From positions 1,940,676 to 1,952,953 of the forward strand of contig NZ_CP100376.1 of NCBI RefSeq assembly GCF_030515985.1: 12,278 nt of DNA, given 5' to 3'. Shown one piece after another: positions 8,394 to 12,278 of the stretch. The translations under genes and the position numbers were made by a program. Source of the stretch: Corynebacterium accolens. Lineage in GTDB: Bacteria; Actinomycetota; Actinomycetes; Mycobacteriales; Mycobacteriaceae. A model generated the notes under the pieces. That model worked only from the letters and a program-made list of their open reading frames with translations. It ran no database searches and was not told the origin of the DNA. Within the stretch, counting starts at the first letter, position 1. Each line of letters opens with the position of its first letter.

Positions 8394-9758
8394 CTACACC
8401 TCCCTACAAGTGACCCCAGGTTTGTTTTCCTTGGTGTCTTTATTATCTTTTTGGCTCGGCGCAGTGATACATGGCTTGAGTGCCTTTTCACCCAGGTCAT
8501 TAATCTGATCCTGAACCTCGCTCAGATCACCGGCGGAAATGTGGTTGACCGCGCCGCGCTCAGACTCGGGCAGGTCAGAGACCTTCAGCGGGGTGAAGTC
8601 TCCCTTGCACTTCTGTGCAGAAAACAGCAAGGAGTTCTTGTCATTAATGCACACGTATTGGTGCGTGGAGCTTAAATCCTTGCCAAATACGGAATAATCC
8701 GCGCCCTTCAGGATGGTGATTTCCTGGGCATCGTTGGTCTCGGCGTAGTAATTATTGGACAAGAAGTTCTTGACCCACAGCCCCGCGCCGATAACGAGCG
8801 CCAAGATGATGATGAGCGCGATGAGGACCTTCCACCCGACTTTTCGTCGAGAAGGCTCGTCCTCTGCCTCTTCTTCATCGGAGTCCTTAGCCGCATTGTC
8901 TTCATCGGCCATGACGGCCGGCGGAATCACCTGGGGTTTACGGGTGAGTTTGGCGGCGCGTGATGCAGAAGAATCCGGGTGCGTGGGTTCTTCTACCGAA
9001 CCTGCCAACGCACCGACGCGGAATGGTTCGTGGGTGGCGGGTTTTTCTTCCGTAACCTCACCGATGACGACCGTGACATTGTCCGGTCCGCCCGAACGTA
9101 TGGCGAGATCCACGAGGGTGGAGCCCGCTTGTTCGATGCTTCCCTGGCCAAGGGCAGTCTCAATCGTGGAAGCCGTAACCGGGTCCGAAAGCCCATCCGA
9201 GCACAGCAGGATGCGGTCTCCCGCCTTGGCTTCGAACGTGAAGAGCGTCGGCTCCACCGCACGGCCGGTATAGGCCTTCAAGATGAGGGACTTTTGTGGG
9301 TGGGAAGAAACATCTTCTGCAGCCAGCTCGCCCTTATCCACCAAGGACTGCACATAGGTATCGTCCTTGGTGATTTGCTCGAGCTTGCCATCGCGCAGCA
9401 AATAAGCGCGCGAATCGCCCACATGGCAAACACCAAAGGTGGTGCCATTGAACAGCATCGTGGACAGCGTCGTGCCCATGCCTTCGGTCTCAGGGTGGGC
9501 GGTGACGTGCTCGCTGATGGCCTCATTGGCGTCATCGGCAGCAGCCGCAAGGAGCGCCTCCGTGTCCTCCTTACCCGGATCCTGATCCAAGATTTCGAGG
9601 TGGTTGACCATGAGTTGGGAGGCGACCTCACCCGCGGCATGCCCGCCCATGCCATCGGCCAAAATCAGCAGGTGGGATCCGGCGTATCCGGAGTCCTCAT
9701 TATTTCCGCGGATAAGCCCGCGGTCCGACTTGGCAAAAAAGTTTAGCTTCAGTGTCAT
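8394..9758 (-). CDS. pstP: PP2C-family Ser/Thr phosphatase PstP
   Basis: The 454-residue protein has a cytoplasmic PP2C domain (about 1-235): RGNNEDS with Glu21/Asp22, the metal-binding LADGMGG with Asp35 (metal ligands with Gly36), CHVGDSRAYLLRDGKL, LCSDGLSD, and GGPDNVTVV, whose Asp completes the metal site. A basic-flanked linker leads to one membrane helix (about 311-329) and an outer domain of about 120 residues with four cysteines, possibly two disulfides. It removes phosphates from PknA, PknB and their substrates, closing the signalling loop. The start overlaps the fhaB stop by four bases (ATGA). In C. glutamicum the gene is often called ppp. Length and motifs are normal. Confidence 0.96.
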   Translation of the reverse strand: MTLKLNFFAKSDRGLIRGNNEDSGYAGSHLLILADGMGGHAAGEVASQLMVNHLEILDQDPGKEDTEALLAAAADDANEAISEHVTAHPETEGMGTTLSTMLFNGTTFGVCHVGDSRAYLLRDGKLEQITKDDTYVQSLVDKGELAAEDVSSHPQKSLILKAYTGRAVEPTLFTFEAKAGDRILLCSDGLSDPVTASTIETALGQGSIEQAGSTLVDLAIRSGGPDNVTVVIGEVTEEKPATHEPFRVGALAGSVEEPTHPDSSASRAAKLTRKPQVIPPAVMADEDNAAKDSDEEEAEDEPSRRKVGWKVLIALIIILALVIGAGLWVKNFLSNNYYAETNDAQEITILKGADYSVFGKDLSSTHQYVCINDKNSLLFSAQKCKGDFTPLKVSDLPESERGAVNHISAGDLSEVQDQINDLGEKALKPCITAPSQKDNKDTKENKPGVTCREV

Positions 9759-10207
9759 GCGTTCAACCTCACGGTAGTGCGGCCTAGCTTAATTTCGGAG
9801 TTCGCGCCGACTACCTCAGGTTGGTCGATGCGCACACCATTGACGAGGGTTCCGTTGCGCGATTCCAAATCCTCCACTACCCACTCGCTGCCGCGGCGAA
9901 ATAGGCGTGCATGATGGCCGGAGGAGTAATCATCCCCAGTGACAAAATCACAGTCGGCGGCACGTCCCAAGGTACATTCCTCGAGCGTGCCCAAATCCAT
10001 GTGGGATCCCTGCAAGGGGCCCTCCACAATAGAAAGCTGCTTTACCGCAGCGTGACTGCGCGGGGACGCACCCATTTTTGACGACTGTGGCATAGCACCT
10101 GCGGATTTATTGGTATCCCGCCGCATGGCATTCAAGGCCACCAGGACAAATACCCACAAAAGAGCCAATAAGCCGATGCGAAGCGCCAGCATGATGACTG
10201 CATCCAT
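9755..10207 (-). CDS. fhaB: FHA-domain membrane protein FhaB
   Basis: The 150-residue protein has an N-terminal membrane helix (about 6-27), a short basic linker, and a C-terminal FHA domain (about 58-149). The FHA phosphothreonine-binding signature is present: LGR (80-82), the SSGHH stretch (95-99), and RNGTLVNG (117-124) with Asn118-Gly119. FhaB (also FipA in mycobacteria) docks phosphorylated partners of the PknA/PknB system at the membrane and has been linked to FtsZ/FtsQ contacts. GGAGG lies seven bases before the ATG. It sits 25 nt after fhaA and overlaps pstP by four bases. Length is typical. Confidence 0.94.
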   Translation of the reverse strand: MDAVIMLALRIGLLALLWVFVLVALNAMRRDTNKSAGAMPQSSKMGASPRSHAAVKQLSIVEGPLQGSHMDLGTLEECTLGRAADCDFVTGDDYSSGHHARLFRRGSEWVVEDLESRNGTLVNGVRIDQPEVVGANSEIKLGRTTVRLNA

Positions 10208-10232
10208 GGCGGCCTCCCTTCCTCAGTGTGAA

Positions 10233-11066
10233 TTAGTAACTATGCGAATCAAGGCCCGTAATGCGGACCTCGACGTGGGAATGGCCCATGGTGATCACAT
10301 CGCCATCGGCAAGCAGCCAGTTATCAATAGGAGTGTCATTGACCGTGGTGCCATTGGTGGACTGCAAATCCACCAATACGGCATCTTCACCGTTCCACGT
10401 GATTTCCGCATGCTGGCGGGACACGCCCGTATCCGGCAGGCGCAAATCCGCATCATTGCTGCGGCCAATAATATTTGACCCTTCCTGCACGTGGTAGACG
10501 CGGGAAGAGCCATCCTGCAACATCAAATTGACAGCGGGGCCCTGCGTTTGCGGCGCGGGTTGGTCATCTTGCGCAATGAAAGCGGTAGTAGCTGCGTCAT
10601 CCGCATTATTTTCGTGCGGGTTGGTCATCTGGTCCTCCTGACCATCAAAGTCGTGGAAAATCGCCTCGAAACCGGTCTCTTCTGTGGGCTCGTGATCTAT
10701 AAACGAGGACACACGAAGCTGGCCCGTGCGCAGGCCCGATTCCTCCGCTATCCGCACAATGACGGGACCAGCGAGGGACCATCCGTTATTGCGGATAAAG
10801 CGAGATAATTGGTCTGCGCAATCGGCAGGCAAATCGGGGTCTTGCGACAAGTTCTCCAAATCCTTGGAGGAGACACCTACAGTCATGACATTGGGACTAT
10901 AGAGTTTGTCATCGTCCCCGTGGCCGAGATTGTCCTGGGCTTCTTGCTTCAAAAGCTCATCAATCTCTGCAGGAACGACCTTGCCGCCGAAGACAAAAGC
11001 CATGCCGTTATCAAGGCCGCGTTGCATAGCGGAATCGAGCTTCGCCAGCCTTTCTAAAAACGCCAC
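10233..11066 (-). CDS. fhaA: FhaA: DUF3662 plus FHA domain protein
   Basis: The 277-residue protein has an N-terminal DUF3662 domain (about 1-125, beginning AFLERLAKLDSAMQRGLDNG), an acidic, flexible linker (about 126-180), and a C-terminal FHA domain (about 180-272) with IIGRSNDADLRL (199-210), SRQHAEI (216-222) and STNGTTVN (236-243). In mycobacteria FhaA is phosphorylated by PknB and binds the phosphorylated pseudokinase domain of MviN/MurJ, restraining lipid II supply. It is the first gene of the operon. The start is GTG with AAAGGAG eight bases upstream; this is preferred because the DUF3662 family begins with this sequence. No membrane segment is seen, so it is cytoplasmic. Confidence 0.94.
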   Translation of the reverse strand: MAFLERLAKLDSAMQRGLDNGMAFVFGGKVVPAEIDELLKQEAQDNLGHGDDDKLYSPNVMTVGVSSKDLENLSQDPDLPADCADQLSRFIRNNGWSLAGPVIVRIAEESGLRTGQLRVSSFIDHEPTEETGFEAIFHDFDGQEDQMTNPHENNADDAATTAFIAQDDQPAPQTQGPAVNLMLQDGSSRVYHVQEGSNIIGRSNDADLRLPDTGVSRQHAEITWNGEDAVLVDLQSTNGTTVNDTPIDNWLLADGDVITMGHSHVEVRITGLDSHSY

Positions 11067-11093
11067 GAATTTTGCTCCTTTCCGCTATACAGC

Positions 11094-11113
11094 GATCAGT
11101 AGTGATCAGTAGT
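11094..11113. repeat. Tandem 10-bp direct repeat at the operon start site
   Basis: GATCAGTAGT occurs twice without a gap (11094-11103, 11104-11113), followed by another AG. One copy forms TGATCA (11103-11108). The repeat lies at the predicted transcription start of the fhaA operon, and the 10-bp period places both copies on the same face of the helix, as in an operator with two adjacent half-sites. Confidence 0.7.
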
Positions 11114-11117
11114 AGCC

Positions 11118-11123
11118 ATTATA
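11118..11123 (-). promoter_or_regulatory. Candidate -10 box of the fhaA-pknB operon
   Basis: On the minus strand this reads TATAAT, a perfect -10. Transcription would start near 11110, about 45 nt before the fhaA GTG. The best -35-like word, TTGAAA, is only 13 bases upstream, too close, so recognition would rely on the -10, as is common in corynebacteria. Confidence 0.55.
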
Positions 11124-11215
11124 GTTTGTATACCCCTTTCAAACGTAGACGGCGGCGCGAAAGTTCCTAGTTTTTCGCCATTAAATGCGCAAAATAATCC
11201 GCTTTTCCTGCTGAT

Positions 11216-11246
11216 TTGTAATTGTATGCACTCCCTGTGCTATCTT
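11216..11246 (+). promoter_or_regulatory. Possible tRNA-Leu promoter
   Basis: TTGTAA (11216-11221) and TATCTT (11241-11246) are separated by 19 bases, upstream of the tRNA by about 28 nt. The spacing is longer than ideal, but no better candidate lies between fhaA and the tRNA. Confidence 0.35.
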
Positions 11247-11274
11247 TATCTAGTCGCACTGACAACCACACCCT

Positions 11275-11359
11275 GCCCGGGTGGCGGAATTGGCAGACGC
11301 GCTGGCTTCAGGTGCCAGTGTTCGATAAGGACGTGCGGGTTCAAGTCCCGCCCCGGGCA
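11275..11359 (+). tRNA. tRNA-Leu (anticodon CAG)
   Basis: The 85-nt sequence folds as a class II tRNA. The acceptor stem GCCCGGG (11275-11281) pairs with CCCGGGC (11352-11358), with A as discriminator base. The anticodon arm TGGCTTCAGGTGCCA has CAG in the loop, reading the leucine codon CTG. A variable arm follows (GTTCGATAAGGAC), and the T-arm has the GTTCAA core in GCGGGTTCAAGTCCCGC. The 3' CCA is not encoded. The gene lies divergent from fhaA. Confidence 0.97.
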
Positions 11360-11400
11360 CAAAGAGCAGTTGAACAAACTGCGACACCGGAGGTAACAAA

Positions 11401-11438
11401 CTCGAAAGGGTTCGTGACCTTCGGTTTCTTTGTTTTTC
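11401..11438 (+). terminator. Probable terminator after tRNA-Leu
   Basis: CGAAAGG (11403-11409) pairs with CCTTCG (11419-11423 region) with one bulged A, and is followed by the T-rich run GGTTTCTTTGTTTTTCTG. Position and form suit an intrinsic terminator for the tRNA transcript, although the stem is short. Confidence 0.45.
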
Positions 11439-11663
11439 TGAACTTTGGCGGTTGAGGATTGCAAGTGTGGGAATTTACATCCTAACTCCCGCTCTCTTCT
11501 GTCGAACTCTTGTTTTCGATGGTGTCAACAAGTCATTTTGCTTGTTATTTTGATCTGACGTTCTGGCTTTAGCTCCCGCTTCGGGGCAATTGGAATCCTC
11601 CAACTGAGATGTTTTCCTTGGGCTGTTGGAGGATTTCCTAGTTGTTGAATCCCAATTTAAGAA
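11439..11663. other. Non-coding stretch with inverted repeat
   Basis: No credible gene is present between the tRNA terminator and the VOC gene end. It contains a weak AACAAG/CTTGTT hairpin near 11528-11552 and the strong inverted repeat listed separately. Confidence 0.6.
11594..11635. repeat. Perfect 11-bp inverted repeat, possible terminator
   Basis: AATCCTCCAAC (11594-11604) is the exact reverse complement of GTTGGAGGATT (11625-11635), with a 20-base loop. With one bulge the stem extends by two more pairs. It begins 29 bases past the stop of the minus-strand VOC gene, the place for its terminator. No T-run follows on either strand, so it would be of the tail-less type described for actinobacteria. 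Confidence 0.55.
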
Positions 11664-11773
11664 TTAAACGACTGGGCTGACGCGGAACAGGTTTCCATCA
11701 GGGTCGGCAACTACGAAGGTGCGGCCGAAGACGTCATCGTCGGGTGGCTGCACAATTTGGACTCCTTTTGATT
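11664..11773 (-). pseudogene. VOC/glyoxalase-family protein, C-terminal remnant cut by an IS6 element
   Basis: The minus-strand frame encodes QSKGVQIVQPPDDDVFG, then RTFVVADPDGNLFRVSPVV and TAA. The pattern 'GV.IVQPP.D...GR.FVV.DPDGN' is the closing beta-alpha-beta-beta half of vicinal oxygen chelate proteins (glyoxalase I, bleomycin-resistance and dioxygenase-like); the Glu metal ligand often found after DPDGN is not obvious here. The substrate cannot be told. The frame ends at 11773, exactly where an IS6-type terminal repeat starts, so about two thirds of the gene (the N-terminal part) is separated and presumably lies beyond the element, outside the window. Confidence 0.72.
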
Positions 11774-12278
11774 GGTGCTGTTGCAAAGTTGGGCGGAGAG
11801 TAGCGAAGACTCAGTTTCTCATTCCCTGATGGCCGCTGCGTGTGGGCGTTGTTAGGCCGTCTCGAAGACCCTGTTGACGATCACCGCGTCCGGGTTCGGT
11901 TGCCCGTGAGGTCAAACACAGTGCCTTGCCCTTTCCGCAATGAGTGCATCGCCTCCATCCCTTTCAACGTCCGATATGCAGATGTCCGGTTCTTAAACGT
12001 ACCTTTCGGCCCGAGGATCCGCTTCAGTCGACCATGGTCGCCTTCTAGGATGTTGTTGAGGTATTTCACCTGTCGGTGTTCCACTGTTGGCGGGCAGGTT
12101 CCCCCTGACTTCAACTCGGCGATTGCCCTGGCTAGGGAGGATGCTTTATCGGTGTTGATCACTCTGGGATACCCGGCTGACGCATTGTATCTGAGAGCCT
12201 TGGCCAGAAAACGTTTCGCTGCGGCCACGTTCTGCTTCGGAGAGAGGTAAAAGTCCAGGGTCTGGCCACCGGCGGGGA
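11774..12278. mobile_element. IS6-family insertion sequence (partial, runs off the window)
   Basis: The terminal repeat GGTGCTGTTGCAAA (11774-11787) is nearly the IS6/IS26 repeat GGCACTGTTGCAAA, and the transposase inside is of the IS6 family. The transposase reads toward this end. The far end and the second repeat lie beyond base 12278. The eight bases just outside, TTTTGATT (11766-11773), are the expected half of an 8-bp target duplication. Confidence 0.9.
11881..12278 (-). CDS. IS6-family transposase, C-terminal part (5' end outside the window)
   Basis: The frame enters from the right edge and gives 131 residues to a TGA at 11881-11883. It reads GGQTLDFYLSPKQNVAAAKR, then INTDKASSLARAIAELK, VEHRQVKYLNNILEGDHGRLK, and YRTLKGMEAMHSLRKGQ. 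These are the hallmarks of IS6-family DDE transposases (IS26, IS6100, IS1628): the second catalytic Asp in NTDK and the catalytic Glu in NNILEGDHGRLK, followed by the conserved Lys/Arg and the 'KG.E.M..LRKGQ' end. The first Asp (in the W..DET region) is beyond the window. No lesion is visible in the part seen, so the element may be active. It copies or fuses replicons by replicative transposition. Confidence 0.93.
   Translation of the reverse strand, partial: PAGGQTLDFYLSPKQNVAAAKRFLAKALRYNASAGYPRVINTDKASSLARAIAELKSGGTCPPTVEHRQVKYLNNILEGDHGRLKRILGPKGTFKNRTSAYRTLKGMEAMHSLRKGQGTVFDLTGNRTRTR

Noticed and set aside
11222..11464. Open frames on both strands across the tRNA-Leu
   Set aside because: They are translations of the tRNA and its flanks; the tRNA fold explains the sequence.
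11840..12250. 136-codon plus-strand open frame over the IS6 element
   Set aside because: It is antisense to the IS6 transposase, which carries clear DDE-family motifs.

Overview
The window is from a Corynebacterium. The central block has the actinobacterial order fhaA-fhaB-pstP-rodA-pbpA-pknA-pknB followed by crgA. The beginning of a 16S rRNA gene carries actinobacterial signatures, and the rRNA leader has the motif TTGAGAACTCAA. The 16S V1 stretch looks like the C. accolens / C. aurimucosum / C. striatum group, but that species-level hint is from memory and weak.

Layout. Positions 1-138 hold the 3' end of tyrS (+). Positions 139-765 are a ribosomal RNA operon leader, and 766-886 are the first ~121 nt of a 16S rRNA gene. 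The 16S then stops abruptly and is joined to the interior of an IS3-family transposase gene (888-977), followed by that element's end. Next comes a decayed IS256-family transposase (about 1104-1697) with two frameshifts and a stop codon. From 1798 to 11066 everything is on the minus strand: crgA at the promoter-distal end, then (against transcription) pknB, pknA, pbpA, rodA, pstP, fhaB and fhaA. A tRNA-Leu(CAG) lies divergently at 11275-11359. The right edge holds the C-terminal end of a VOC/glyoxalase-type gene (minus), broken at 11773/11774 by an IS6-family element that runs off the window.

How the genes work together. The minus-strand block is the known actinobacterial module linking Ser/Thr phosphorylation to peptidoglycan growth. 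PknA and PknB are membrane Ser/Thr kinases and PstP is the opposing PP2C phosphatase. FhaA and FhaB read phosphothreonine. RodA (SEDS glycosyltransferase) and PbpA (class B transpeptidase) build the wall, and CrgA is a small divisome/elongation membrane protein. The genes are spaced by 3-25 nt or overlap by 1-4 nt, so they form one translationally coupled transcript, probably started from a TATAAT promoter just upstream of fhaA. crgA follows pknB after 64 nt.

The most unusual part is the left 1.8 kb. A tyrS-rrn upstream region has lost nearly all of its rRNA operon and is fused, through insertion-sequence wreckage, to the crgA-pknB locus. It is either a real chromosomal rearrangement or an assembly chimera between two multicopy repeats, and the sequence alone cannot decide. 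I found no CRISPR, prophage or clearly new system; the core block is a well-known operon.
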